In this document: in pieces, positions 42,901 to 51,120 of the stretch
Layout of the letters: each line of letters starts with the position of its first letter
Numbering within the stretch: the first letter of the stretch is position 1
From: an uncultured Bacteroidota bacterium
GTDB taxonomy: Bacteria > Bacteroidota > Bacteroidia > Bacteroidales > P3
DNA: 64,000 bases
Assembly: GCA_902790215.1 (NCBI GenBank)
Contig: CADAQX010000006.1
Coordinates: 1 to 64,000, forward strand
Reading direction: 5' to 3'
The notes under the pieces: model-generated
What the model was told of the DNA's origin: nothing
Seen by the model: only the letters and a program-made list of their open reading frames with translations
Databases searched by the model: none
Translations under genes and position numbers: made by a program

Positions 42901-45900
42901 ACGTTGTTTTCGCGCGGCCAGATGGCATAAGGGTCGTCTTTGCCCACACCCCAGTCGCTGAACTTCAGCGGTACTTCGTATTCATAGTAGTTGTTTGTGT
43001 AGTCGCTGCCGAGACGTACAAAGAGGACGAGGTCGTCATCCTCCATGGTAGAGGCCTCCGATTTTTTCTCGGCATGGACAAACATCTTTAGCTTGCCATA
43101 GTTGCGTAGGTCATACTGGGTGCTGCGATATACCGCGCGTGCATCGCCCGAAGCAAGGTCGTTAATGTCGAGGGAGAGTGCCTGTTCATTGAGGCGTATG
43201 GCCTCGGTGGAGGTGGTGAACCACTCCTCACGCTCGATGTCGGGCGGCAGCACATAGGGCACCGGGTAGCGGCTGCCGTTCTCCTCGATATTGACAGTGC
43301 TGATGCTGAAGGTGGTGTTGGAACCCGTGCCGGTGGGGTAGTCTCCCGGCTGCAGCAGGTTCTCGGTATATTTGCGCCAAGTGGCATAGACCAGCTCGAG
43401 AGTGGCAAAACGTAGTATAATGGGTTCTTCGAATTCATTGAGGAACATACGCATAAAGCGTATGGATTGGAATCCGTTCAGTTTGCCGACAAGCTGGTCG
43501 TATTCGCGGATGGGTATCCGAAACTGATACCACCTGCAGGTGGTGGTGGTACCGTTGGCCAGCATGACGTTCTCGGCTTCCTGAATATCCACTATGTGGT
43601 TCTGCCCGATGACCATCTTCGCAGGGTCAAGTTCGATGAGGTACTGATAGTAGTTCTCACCTTCGCTGAGGGTGTTGTCCTTGTTGATATCCTCGACATT
43701 GGGGTAAATGGAGGCTGCGGTGGTATAGGTTTCGGTGTTGTCGGCATCGACGGTGGAGTTGCCTTCGGGATTGTTGTAGTATTTATAGCGGTCGTTAATC
43801 TTCACGTTCTGTTCATCGTAGTCAGAACCGCGGTAGTAGTGGAAGTCGTCGCCGGAGGGGTCGGCCACTGCCATCTCATAGGCTCGCGAAGAGGTGCCGT
43901 GGAGAAGGGCAATCTCGTTGATATAGCCCGCAAAGAAACTTTGCTCATCGATGCTGCCGTGCGTGCTGCTGAGGCCGTCGTAGCCGATGTCCTGATATTT
44001 GCGGGATGACTCATCGTTGTAGAATGCGTTGACAATAGGCTGCGTGTTAGGCACACGCCCCCAAATGGTTGTGTCCACACCAGTCACTTCGGGGGAGGTA
44101 GGTAGTCCGTTCTCGAAACTCTTGCGTCCATCACGAAGAATGTCCTCGCTGATGTCGCCCAAGTTGATGTAGAGTTTACCTCCGCTGTGGTTGGGGTTTT
44201 CAATGAAGGGGTCCATGAGCCAGAACTCGATGGTCTCGATGTTCTGTGTCTCGAAGTCGGTGTAGTCCAATTCGCGCATGATACCGCCCCAGCGGCTGCG
44301 GGGCTGGGCGAGGAAACCGTTGGCGTTGAGACCTGCACTAAACTGAGTGGGTGCCACATCGTAGTTGTAGGGACCGCGTTCGGAGGGGTAGTAGGCAAGG
44401 TTGAGTTCGTAGATGTTGATGAGTTCACCTTTGGCGAGCTGCTTGTTGGGGAAAACCTCCTGCTCGCTGATGCGGCGGGCGTAGGGTTGGGAGCGGTCGT
44501 CTTCGTTGATGTTGCGCGGACATTCGCTGCTGTAGAAGATATTGTCTATCCTGTACCAGGCCAGTTTTGCACGGTTGAATCCATAGGCAAGTCCCGTACT
44601 GGGTGCCGTTTCGGGGAACATGGGGAGCGAGAGGCGGTAGTCCTGCGGGGTGGAAGCAAGATGCCAATAGGTGACGCCTTTGAGGTCGATGCTGCTTTCG
44701 GCGCCTTCAAAGTCATCGACGTAGGTGACGCTACCCTCCTTGCTTCCGGTGGATGCAAGACCGGGGATGAACTGGGCAAACTCGGCGCTGACACTGAGGT
44801 TAGAGGGGGCTTTGGTATCGATGCCGGGCAGCATATCGACCAGCTTGGTGATGAAGGGTGCCTCGTGACGATAGTTGAGGTCAAAGCCCCAGATGCTATT
44901 GCTGGTGGGCTCTTCGCCAAAGTTGTTTTTCTGGGTAAGGGGCTTTTCGTAGAGGTTCATGAAGGTGGCACCGATATTGAAGTCGGGCTGCAGTTCGTAG
45001 TTGACGTGGGCACCCGCCATAGTTTTGGTCATCATGCTGAAGGAGTTGTTCTCGCTACTGACACTGATGGGCGTACCGGAGGAGAGGATGCTTTCGTTGA
45101 CGATACGCACGGTACCCATGGTATAATCGACGGTGTAGTCAACATTCTCGATAAGGGGCATGCCGCCGGCAGTGACGGTGACGGAGCCAGGCGAGACGCT
45201 GTAGCCGAGGGAGATTTCGCCGCTGACAGTGGAGGAGTAGTAGCCTTCAAGGTAGAACTTGTTTTTGTCGGCATACTGCTGGGCAAGCGTCCGTGTCATG
45301 GTGTAGAGGGAGTCGAAGCAGTATTCCTGCGCGAAGTCATCGTCGCCGAGGAGTTGTCGGAGGTCGCGACCGAAGGGTTCCACATAGGGGAAGAAGATGC
45401 GGCCGGTGGTGGCCTGGATGGTGCCTCCTTTGTAGGCGGCGCTGTCGAACCAGTCGAAAACACCGTCGGCGTAGTAGTAGTTTTGCGAAGCATCCATGCG
45501 GTCGAGGCCGAAGAGTTCTATGAGGGGTATGCCCTCCTTGGGACCCGAGGTGAAATAGCCGATGCCCACACCGCCTTCGCGGCTTTCGTAGAGGATGTTG
45601 AGGCGGAAATTCTCGCGTCCTATCTGTGTGCTGCGGAGGAAATAGACGTTTTTCATCATCAGCCGCCACAGGGGGCTGCGGGTGTCGATGCGGGTACCTT
45701 TGATGAGTTTGACAATAAGGGTATGCGGGTCGTTGACTCCGTCGGTGGTAAGTTCGCCCACCTGATAGACGGTGGTGTCGCCGATTACCTGATACTGGAA
45801 GGCGACGGCCAGCACCTGGTCGGCGCTGAGGGGCTGGCTGAGGGAGATGAAGCCGAGCTGTTCGTTGTAGGTGTATTCGCTGCTGTTGAGCAACCGGGCA

Positions 45901-47096
45901 CTCTGGATTTTCTCAAAGTCGCTGCCTGACACAAATCCCATGCCTTCCATATAGGCAGTGACATTGTCGATACTGCGGACGGCACCCGTGTTGATGATGT
46001 CGAAGAGGTTGTTGCTCCCGTTGGTGGGTTTCACCGAGCGGCCTCCCACAAGGCGGTTACTATAGGGGGTGTTCTCACCCAAATCGGTAAGTGCAAGGAT
46101 ATTGCGGTTGTTGGTCACCGCAGCGCCCACATTGGTGCGCCACACCTCCATGCGGATGATTTTGATGTTGGTGTTGGGGGTGGGCAGTGTGGACATCGCC
46201 TTGTTGTAGTTGTCGTAGAAGTACTGGGCGATGAAGTAGTGGCGGTTCTCCTCGTATTCGTCGGCACGTATCTGGAATTCCTGCGTGGAGGCGCCGCCCT
46301 GCACACGCATATTCTCAGTGCTAGTTTCTTTCTGAGAAACAACAGCATCGACGGTGAGTTTGCCGAACTTGAGCTTGGTGTGGACGCCGAAGAGTTCCTG
46401 GCTGCCGTGAATGAGGGTGGTGTTGAGGGGGAAGGAGATATTGGCCGCCTCGAAAAGCTGGAGGATGTCGTCTTCCTTGCCCTCGTATTTGAGCTTGATT
46501 TTGTTCTCGAAGTCGAAGGTGGCCTGGGTGTTCCAGTTGATGTCGAAGTCGAAGAGGTCGCCTATCTTGGCATTGAGGCTCACCTGGATGTTCTCGTCAA
46601 AATCGAAACGGGTGACACTTCGGCGGTTGGCATCGAGGTTGTAGTCGTCGCGGAAATTGTTCACAATCTGGAAGGTGAGGTCTGCGCTTCCGGTGGGGTT
46701 GATGCTGATGTCGGGTATGGCGAGAAGACCATCCACCTTCTTGCTGATTTCGCTGAATCCGGGTATGCGGCTGAGGAGTCCGTCGTCCGAGGCAGTGTCA
46801 CCCACAGCGGATTTCTCGTTCCAGTACTTCTTCATGAGCTGGTCCATCTGGTAACTCTGGTACTCCTCGAAGGTCATATACTCGCGGCTGATGACCATAT
46901 CGCCCAAGCGCGTCACTTTGATATACGAGCCGCTTTGGGCATCGTATTCCACTGTGGTTTCGGGTCCGTTGGGAGTCTGGGCGTGCACCGGTGCCGGCAC
47001 TGCCCACAGCACCATCATCAGCAGCAATGCCACGATGCCACAGGAAAGGTTTGAGAACCTCCCCGCATGGATTGATTTATGGAACAACGATGCCAA
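39933..47096 (-). CDS. sprA: Cell surface protein SprA, outer-membrane translocon of the type IX secretion system
   Basis: This 2387-residue product is the largest gene of the window. The N-terminus has a signal peptide (about 20-40, ending APVHAQ). Then follow SprA_N-like sequence (GSYIKVTRLGDMVISREYMT), FSEISKKVDGLLAIPDISIN, and long stretches of amphipathic beta strands expected for the giant 36-strand barrel, such as RFDFDENIQVSLNAKIGDLF. The terminus ends in TTKGGITVRFSF. SprA (Sov in Porphyromonas) forms the exit channel for proteins with a C-terminal sorting domain; several such cargo genes occur in this window. It lies 10 bp after ruvA and may share its transcript. Confidence 0.95.
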   Translation of the reverse strand: MASLFHKSIHAGRFSNLSCGIVALLLMMVLWAVPAPVHAQTPNGPETTVEYDAQSGSYIKVTRLGDMVISREYMTFEEYQSYQMDQLMKKYWNEKSAVGDTASDDGLLSRIPGFSEISKKVDGLLAIPDISINPTGSADLTFQIVNNFRDDYNLDANRRSVTRFDFDENIQVSLNAKIGDLFDFDINWNTQATFDFENKIKLKYEGKEDDILQLFEAANISFPLNTTLIHGSQELFGVHTKLKFGKLTVDAVVSQKETSTENMRVQGGASTQEFQIRADEYEENRHYFIAQYFYDNYNKAMSTLPTPNTNIKIIRMEVWRTNVGAAVTNNRNILALTDLGENTPYSNRLVGGRSVKPTNGSNNLFDIINTGAVRSIDNVTAYMEGMGFVSGSDFEKIQSARLLNSSEYTYNEQLGFISLSQPLSADQVLAVAFQYQVIGDTTVYQVGELTTDGVNDPHTLIVKLIKGTRIDTRSPLWRLMMKNVYFLRSTQIGRENFRLNILYESREGGVGIGYFTSGPKEGIPLIELFGLDRMDASQNYYYADGVFDWFDSAAYKGGTIQATTGRIFFPYVEPFGRDLRQLLGDDDFAQEYCFDSLYTMTRTLAQQYADKNKFYLEGYYSSTVSGEISLGYSVSPGSVTVTAGGMPLIENVDYTVDYTMGTVRIVNESILSSGTPISVSSENNSFSMMTKTMAGAHVNYELQPDFNIGATFMNLYEKPLTQKNNFGEEPTSNSIWGFDLNYRHEAPFITKLVDMLPGIDTKAPSNLSVSAEFAQFIPGLASTGSKEGSVTYVDDFEGAESSIDLKGVTYWHLASTPQDYRLSLPMFPETAPSTGLAYGFNRAKLAWYRIDNIFYSSECPRNINEDDRSQPYARRISEQEVFPNKQLAKGELINIYELNLAYYPSERGPYNYDVAPTQFSAGLNANGFLAQPRSRWGGIMRELDYTDFETQNIETIEFWLMDPFIENPNHSGGKLYINLGDISEDILRDGRKSFENGLPTSPEVTGVDTTIWGRVPNTQPIVNAFYNDESSRKYQDIGYDGLSSTHGSIDEQSFFAGYINEIALLHGTSSRAYEMAVADPSGDDFHYYRGSDYDEQNVKINDRYKYYNNPEGNSTVDADNTETYTTAASIYPNVEDINKDNTLSEGENYYQYLIELDPAKMVIGQNHIVDIQEAENVMLANGTTTTCRWYQFRIPIREYDQLVGKLNGFQSIRFMRMFLNEFEEPIILRFATLELVYATWRKYTENLLQPGDYPTGTGSNTTFSISTVNIEENGSRYPVPYVLPPDIEREEWFTTSTEAIRLNEQALSLDINDLASGDARAVYRSTQYDLRNYGKLKMFVHAEKKSEASTMEDDDLVLFVRLGSDYTNNYYEYEVPLKFSDWGVGKDDPYAIWPRENNVEIDLTKLVDIKTNRNRLIRNGDLSYSSQLLYSEYVDGRKYTVLGTPNLGKVKVIMVGVRNPKKESLDDGNDMMPKSCIVWINELRLTDFNNRGGWAAMALARTNLADLGNLSLYGSYRTSGFGNLEEKPTSLELINTLQMQSTLDMELGKFLPEDWGVHIPLYLDWNKQVGSPEYNPMDPDVRLREDLKTYPDKDSRDSVRNMAQERHTTTNLTLTNMRKERTGKKALKPHFYDIENFTFSYSYSRERSSNDELAYFNKDQHRGGFTYAYTPREPGLFAPFAKSSSKFVNSKNGKFIKDFNLYYKPKNISFSTEVYRDYEETLLRKKGAALVILRPTYYKQFTWRREYGLQWDISKSLHLQYSATANARIDEPIGRVDTRESRDAISQSLLHGGTMQNFQQAVNATWEVPINKLPYLDFLRVPVSYRTTYNFMGTTQALASQGSTLNSSTQLQASVSGTMQTLYNRFDFIKNAYKQKNSTQPKDPKRMTKKEKEKAVQDSIARAKNPDSVRRAHTAEVLGELGNFAIRFVTGLKSFSVQYSNSMGAVLPGYMGTASFLGMDPRNGWMPGPAFVMGYNNGLVDRLRDDNLLSTDTLMNSAHQNTNSKMLTMQATIEPIRDFKIDLSANQNYQMHDEYYYKYMSISDAVEGPLSYVMAGSYTTTCWSMATAFVSTDELYATFLGNRRVVADRLAAANSDPRCDEMVLDTMNGEYYPFGYGANQQTVLLTSFLATYLGKDAGSYAFSPFLKMPLPNWSISYNGLNKIKALKKWFNNISLSHRYSSTYSIGSFYTDAAISGREGYDYGKETVLNGSDDFIAPVSMEGVQINEQFNPLLRLSMSMTNSVQLNFSMQKNRTLSLGFSNNQLTETTRNGITVGGGYRFKDVAFDVKVGETIHHLKSDIVLQLNLTYNSNKTLIRKINQSDRNDIRRSSQVSSGSEVWMAELSAEYALSTSLTLRAFFQTNINTPYISNSYPNSTTKGGITVRFSF

Positions 47097-47106
47097 CGCT
47101 TCTGCC

Positions 47107-47679
47107 TTATATCCGTTTTAATGCTTCTTTTATCAATTCCTCTACGGTCAGTGAACCATCCAAGGACTGCAGCACCTTGTCCGCCGCTGCCTTGGGGAAT
47201 CCCAGCATGACTAAGGCACCCAGTGCCTCTTCTTTACTCTGGGACATGACCGCAGATGCTTTGCCCGGTTCCGCGCCGAGAGCCGACACCTTGTCCTGCA
47301 GTTCCAGCACGATACGCTGCGCCGTCTTGGCCCCCACGCCTTTCACGCGCTGCACCATTTTGGCATCCTGCGAGGCAATGGCATCGCCCAGCTCTTTCAC
47401 CGAGAGAGAGGAGAGCATCATCCGCGCCGTAGCGGCACCCACACCGCTGACACTTATCAGCAGCCGGAACATCTCGCGCTCTGCCTGGCTGTAAAAACCA
47501 TAGAGCAGATAGGCATCCTCGCGGATCACCTCGTGAATCCACAGCCGCACCTCCTGCTTTTCCTGTATGGCACTGTATGTATTGAGCGTTATCTCGGTCA
47601 GGTAGCCCGCACCGCCGCAGTCAATCACAGCGGTGGCTGGGGTCAGGGATGTCAGTTTTCCAGATAAGTATTCGTACAT
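47107..47679 (-). CDS. ruvA: Holliday junction branch migration protein RuvA
   Basis: The 190-residue protein has the OB-fold domain I (MYEYLSGKLTSLTPATAVID), two helix-hairpin-helix motifs in domain II (LLISVSGVGAATARMMLSSL and RVKGVGAKTAQRIVLEL) and the C-terminal domain III (EALGALVMLGFPKAAADKVL) that contacts RuvB. It binds four-way junctions as a tetramer during recombination repair. It is 21 bp after the beta-helix lipoprotein gene and 10 bp before sprA. Confidence 0.95.
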   Translation of the reverse strand: MYEYLSGKLTSLTPATAVIDCGGAGYLTEITLNTYSAIQEKQEVRLWIHEVIREDAYLLYGFYSQAEREMFRLLISVSGVGAATARMMLSSLSVKELGDAIASQDAKMVQRVKGVGAKTAQRIVLELQDKVSALGAEPGKASAVMSQSKEEALGALVMLGFPKAAADKVLQSLDGSLTVEELIKEALKRI

Positions 47680-47700
47680 GTTCTAAAGGTTCTAAATCGT

Positions 47701-49068
47701 TCACTGTTCTACGTCGTCATATTGATAGCCAATACCCTGTGCCGGCGAGTCTTCCTCAAGGTGGAAGTCGCCCTCGGCAGGTTCGACAAACCTGGGGTCT
47801 TCGTCCCACTCGCCGCCGCGCACGATGGAGTGCGTAACGGTGGCAGAGGCATCGATCCGGTCGTCAAGATCCACCAACAGCTCTCCGCTATCGCGGCTGC
47901 CATATACGATGCAGTCGGTCAATTCGGCACGCATGGGATAGAGGTATCGGGTGTCGTTATAGTCGAGGTAGTTGGTAATAATGACCGCAGGCAGTTTTCG
48001 TGTCTCATAACGCCAGTAGTTGGCAAAGGTGCAGTGGGAGAAACTGTAGTCGCCGCCATACTGCAACACGGCCACTGCGCTGCCGCAGTTGGTCACCAGC
48101 AGGTTGTCGCCCTCTATGCGGGCGGTCTGCCCCATCAACCCCACATGGGTGTGGTTGCGAATCTGCGTATTGCTGATGCGCAACGTGGGATTGGTGTTGG
48201 CACAGCTGTCGGCAAGAATGCCCACATAGCCGTTCTCAATCACAGCGTGGTCTATCACATTGTCCTTGCTGCCAAGCGAAAGCCACACATAGCCCCATTG
48301 GCCGGGCAGTTTATCATAGCGACCGTCGTGCCTCACCGAAGTGAACAGCACAGGCTGTTCCGCCGTTCCATGCACGTCGAGTGTGGCGCTGTCATACACC
48401 CACAGCACCGCATCGTTGTGGAAATACAGCTCGTCGCCCGCCTGCAGATGCAGGGTGTTTCGCGAGTCAACAACCGCATAGCCAATAACGACATGCGGCA
48501 AATCGTGTCGCCAGTTCTCACAGTCTATCACGCTGTAGGCGTAGGGTTTGCCGAAAGTCGGGTCAATAAGGGGTGTCCCGTCGGAGGTGTGCAATGTGTC
48601 AGTGGGCACATGATATACAGCGTTGCGCCCGTATGCCGTCAATGGCAGGCGGTGCACAGCGCCCTCGGTCTTGAACTGCACGGCATCCTCTATCAAGAAC
48701 GGTTCGGTGGCCAGATTGGGCTTGATATTGGCACGCACAAAGACAAAGATGCTGTCGCCTGCCGCAATATCGACATTGCGGGCCACCATCCCCGTGTCGC
48801 CATCCACATTCAGGCGGAAACGCGACTGATACCCTCCGGCAAGCGTCACCTCGCTCAGACGCACAGCCTCGTCACCGCGGTTATACACCTTAAACTGGCG
48901 CGTGGTGGTGCCCATCTGGGTGAACACCGTATCAAACGCCATCGTGTCGCACGAGAACTCCAGCTCCGCCATGTCCGAGGCAAAACGCTCCTCCTTCTGG
49001 CACGAAGCCAGCATCGACAACAACAGTGTTGCCGTAATCAGCGCAATATGGAGAAGCCTTCTTTGCAT
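47701..49068 (-). CDS. Lipoprotein with parallel beta-helix features
   Basis: The 455-residue product starts MQRRLLHIALITATLLLSML with lipobox ASC (LASC). An N-terminal Ig-like region (ELEFSCDTMAFDTVFTQMGT, YNRGDEAVRLSEVTL) is followed by repeats typical of a right-handed beta-helix (DSATLDVHGTAEQPVLFTSV, RISNTQIRNHTHVGLMGQTA, NLLVTNCGSAVAVLQYGG). It should be anchored outside the cytoplasm. Its place ahead of ruvA and sprA on the same strand suggests it is transcribed first, and a link to envelope or T9SS work is possible but unproven. Confidence 0.77.
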   Translation of the reverse strand: MQRRLLHIALITATLLLSMLASCQKEERFASDMAELEFSCDTMAFDTVFTQMGTTTRQFKVYNRGDEAVRLSEVTLAGGYQSRFRLNVDGDTGMVARNVDIAAGDSIFVFVRANIKPNLATEPFLIEDAVQFKTEGAVHRLPLTAYGRNAVYHVPTDTLHTSDGTPLIDPTFGKPYAYSVIDCENWRHDLPHVVIGYAVVDSRNTLHLQAGDELYFHNDAVLWVYDSATLDVHGTAEQPVLFTSVRHDGRYDKLPGQWGYVWLSLGSKDNVIDHAVIENGYVGILADSCANTNPTLRISNTQIRNHTHVGLMGQTARIEGDNLLVTNCGSAVAVLQYGGDYSFSHCTFANYWRYETRKLPAVIITNYLDYNDTRYLYPMRAELTDCIVYGSRDSGELLVDLDDRIDASATVTHSIVRGGEWDEDPRFVEPAEGDFHLEEDSPAQGIGYQYDDVEQ

Positions 49069-49082
49069 ATTTCTCGATTTAG

Positions 49083-49170
49083 TTGAGAACTGAAATTTGA
49101 GAATTGAGAGTCATTGCTTGCGTCAGCATAATTCTCCATTCTCCATCCTCAATTCTCCATTACAATTTAC
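49083..49170. repeat. Family-B-like repeat units upstream of the beta-helix lipoprotein gene
   Basis: Short units such as TTGAGAATTGAGAG and their complements (CTCCATCCTCAATTCTCC) form an imperfect inverted repeat before the gene at 49068. The conserved family B core is missing. Confidence 0.4.
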
Positions 49171-49245
49171 CATAACGCAAAACCGTCGGGAATATTATAG
49201 CAGGCAGGAAAAATAAATGGACATCGGGAATATCCTAACCGACAG

Positions 49246-49697
49246 CCATCGGGACTACGGGCATCCTGCCCGTCAACCTAAGCCATCAGGGTTACGGGCA
49301 ACCTGCCCGTCATCCTAAGCCATCAGGGTTACGGGCAACCTGCCCGTCATCATAAGCCATCAGGGCTACGAGCAACCTGCCCGTCATCCTAAGCCATCGG
49401 GGCCACGGGCAACCTGCCCGTCATCCTAAGCCATCGGGGGCTACGGGTAACCTGCCCGTCATCCTACAGCCATCGGGGGCTACGGGCAACCTGCCCGTCA
49501 TCCTACAGCCATCGGGGCTACGGGCAACCTGCCCGTCATCCTAAGCCATCGGGGCTACGGGCAACCTGCCCGTCATCCTAAGACATCGGGGCCACGGGCA
49601 ACCTGCCCGTCACCCTAAGCCATCAGGGTTACGGGCAACCTGCCCGTCATCCTACAGCCAAAGGGGCTACGGGCAACCTGCCCGTCATCCTAAGCCA
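49246..49697. repeat. Twelve-copy tandem repeat of about 37 bp
   Basis: Units of the form GCTACGGGCAACCTGCCCGT plus CATCCTAAGCCATCGG repeat twelve times with few changes. Each unit has a small hairpin (CGGGCA-ACC-TGCCCG). The period is not a multiple of three and no long frame spans it, so it is non-coding. The units touch each other with no unique spacers, so this is a minisatellite, not a CRISPR array. Confidence 0.85.
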
Positions 49698-49836
49698 GAT
49701 GGACATAAACACGACAACAATTCCTACCTATTTTTACAAAAAATAATAACGCACAATCACCCATAAACCAGCAATTAACACCTCACAACCAAACCATGCT
49801 AACATACATAATCATAATAAATCAAAAAAAAATTCA

Positions 49837-49844
49837 TATTTTTG
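49837..49844 (+). promoter_or_regulatory. -7 box of the lipoprotein gene at 49886
   Basis: TATTTTTG lies 41 bp before the ATG. No clear -33 box. Confidence 0.5.
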
Positions 49845-49885
49845 CAAACGAAAATTAAAGAATATTAATCTATAAACATCTTAAC

Positions 49886-50434
49886 ATGAAAAAACTTACA
49901 TTGATTATTGCCGCCATTCTTTTCTGCGGCTCCGTTTTCACCTCCTGCAAAAAAGATCCCAGTGGGAATTCTGGCTCGAACAGCAAGAAACTTGTTGAAG
50001 TCAGAGTCAACCAGACCCTCAGCCTTGCCTCCAGCAGTAACGATGCCTTGAATCGTGCCTACGACGTGAAAGTGATTTATTTCGATGCTGGAAACCAGAT
50101 TGCCACCCACAACTTCACTCCCAATGATCTCGGCTGGATTGGAGAATGTGTCCACACCACCTTCCCCTGCAAAGCCGGTTTCCGTCTGTACGCCACTCCC
50201 AAGTCCGACCTCTCAGGCGTTGCCGAGAATGAGAAGTTCAACATCGATGGCACTTTCAAATTTACCATCGTAGCCAAATACTCCGATGGCTCCACAGAAA
50301 ATCTGAAGGCAACGGAAGACGGAATTTCCTATACTGGATTGTTGCCCCACAATGGACGCGTAATCAAGTCACTCCGTTTTGCCTACGAAATAGATCAGAA
50401 TGGCAAACTCCAGTCAACTGAAATCGAAGAATAA
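49886..50434 (+). CDS. Putative surface lipoprotein, unknown function
   Basis: The 182-residue product starts MKKLTLIIAAILFCGSVFTS and then C (lipobox FTSC). The mature part has beta-rich stretches (LVEVRVNQTLSLASS, AYDVKVIYFDAGNQIATHNF, FKFTIVAKYSDGSTENL) with no domain that I recognise. It should be membrane-anchored. It is monocistronic with its own promoter and a strong terminator. The large tandem repeat lies just upstream. Confidence 0.75.
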   Translation: MKKLTLIIAAILFCGSVFTSCKKDPSGNSGSNSKKLVEVRVNQTLSLASSSNDALNRAYDVKVIYFDAGNQIATHNFTPNDLGWIGECVHTTFPCKAGFRLYATPKSDLSGVAENEKFNIDGTFKFTIVAKYSDGSTENLKATEDGISYTGLLPHNGRVIKSLRFAYEIDQNGKLQSTEIEE

Positions 50435-50498
50435 AAAATCACGCTAGTATATCTAGCTACGTTTTTTCCATACAGCCTTGACGAGGCTGAATCTCAGA

Positions 50499-50534
50499 AG
50501 CCCCAGACAGCACATCGCTAGTCTGGGGCTTTTG
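50499..50534 (+). terminator. Intrinsic terminator after the lipoprotein gene
   Basis: AGCCCCAGAC (50499-50508) pairs perfectly with GTCTGGGGCT (50521-50530), followed by TTTTGTGTC. Confidence 0.82.
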
Positions 50535-50540
50535 TGTCTT

Positions 50541-50676
50541 TTCCTGATTTTGGTTGACAGCTTTTGCTTACCATTCTTACTGGTTAGGTTGACAGTTTCC
50601 TGAAGGGGTTGACATCTGCAGCGGTATGGAGCGCGCCTTATGCCGAACTGTTACACTGTTACAACTGTAACAACTG
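50541..50676. repeat. Direct repeat, family E (left copy)
   Basis: Starts with TTCCTGATTTT and contains GGGGTTGACATCTG and TGTTACACTGTTACA. A longer copy in the same orientation lies at 52699-52886. The two copies flank the decayed thioredoxin-like/DUF1573 pair. Confidence 0.55.
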
Positions 50677-50760
50677 AAAAAAAACAATTCGACTTTACAA
50701 TTCCCATTAACCGATTTAAACTTGGCAGAGCCATCTATTTTATAACCCTTCACAGTGGGT

Positions 50761-51120
50761 TCATTTGGAAGTGTTATAACGAACTATAATATGGTCTGTT
50801 TTGCCTGGAATGATTGGCTTCCTGTCGAACATAGGAGTAGTGCAGCCACAGGATGAAGAGGCTCCAGAAATAACCAATGGGGCGTTGCCCGTGTTCTTGA
50901 ATGTGAATGTGCATATGCCATTGCCATGTTGATTTATTGTGCCATAATCGTATTCTGTCTGGTTGAATACTATACACAGAGCGGATCCTTGTGCTTGGAC
51001 ATCGGTTTTCAATGCAATTGTCAACACCAAAAGAGCTACAACTTGCAAGTGGATGATCTTGCATTGTGTTCCAACTTCCAGCAATGTTCGTTTTTCAGAA
51101 TTGTTTATTTGTTTCATCAT
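50761..51120 (-). CDS. DUF1573 domain protein, shortened at the C-terminus
   Basis: The 119-residue product has a hydrophobic export signal (about 25-50) and the DUF1573 beta-sandwich opening: EYDYGTINQHGNGICTFTFK, NTGNAPLVISGASSSCGCTT, then PIIPGKTDHIIVRYNTSK. The fold normally continues with two or three more strands, so the protein looks truncated by the early stop at 50761. It overlaps the 3' end of the thioredoxin-like pseudogene by 26 bp (start choice MMKQINN at 51120; 51138 also possible). Confidence 0.55.
   Translation of the reverse strand: MMKQINNSEKRTLLEVGTQCKIIHLQVVALLVLTIALKTDVQAQGSALCIVFNQTEYDYGTINQHGNGICTFTFKNTGNAPLVISGASSSCGCTTPMFDRKPIIPGKTDHIIVRYNTSK

Noticed and set aside
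44187-45929. 580-codon plus-strand frame opposite sprA
   Set aside because: Antisense of a well-supported 2387-residue gene; composition is typical of a shadow frame.
49246-49697. CRISPR array
   Set aside because: Units of about 37 bp abut directly without unique spacers and no cas gene is nearby; this is a tandem repeat.
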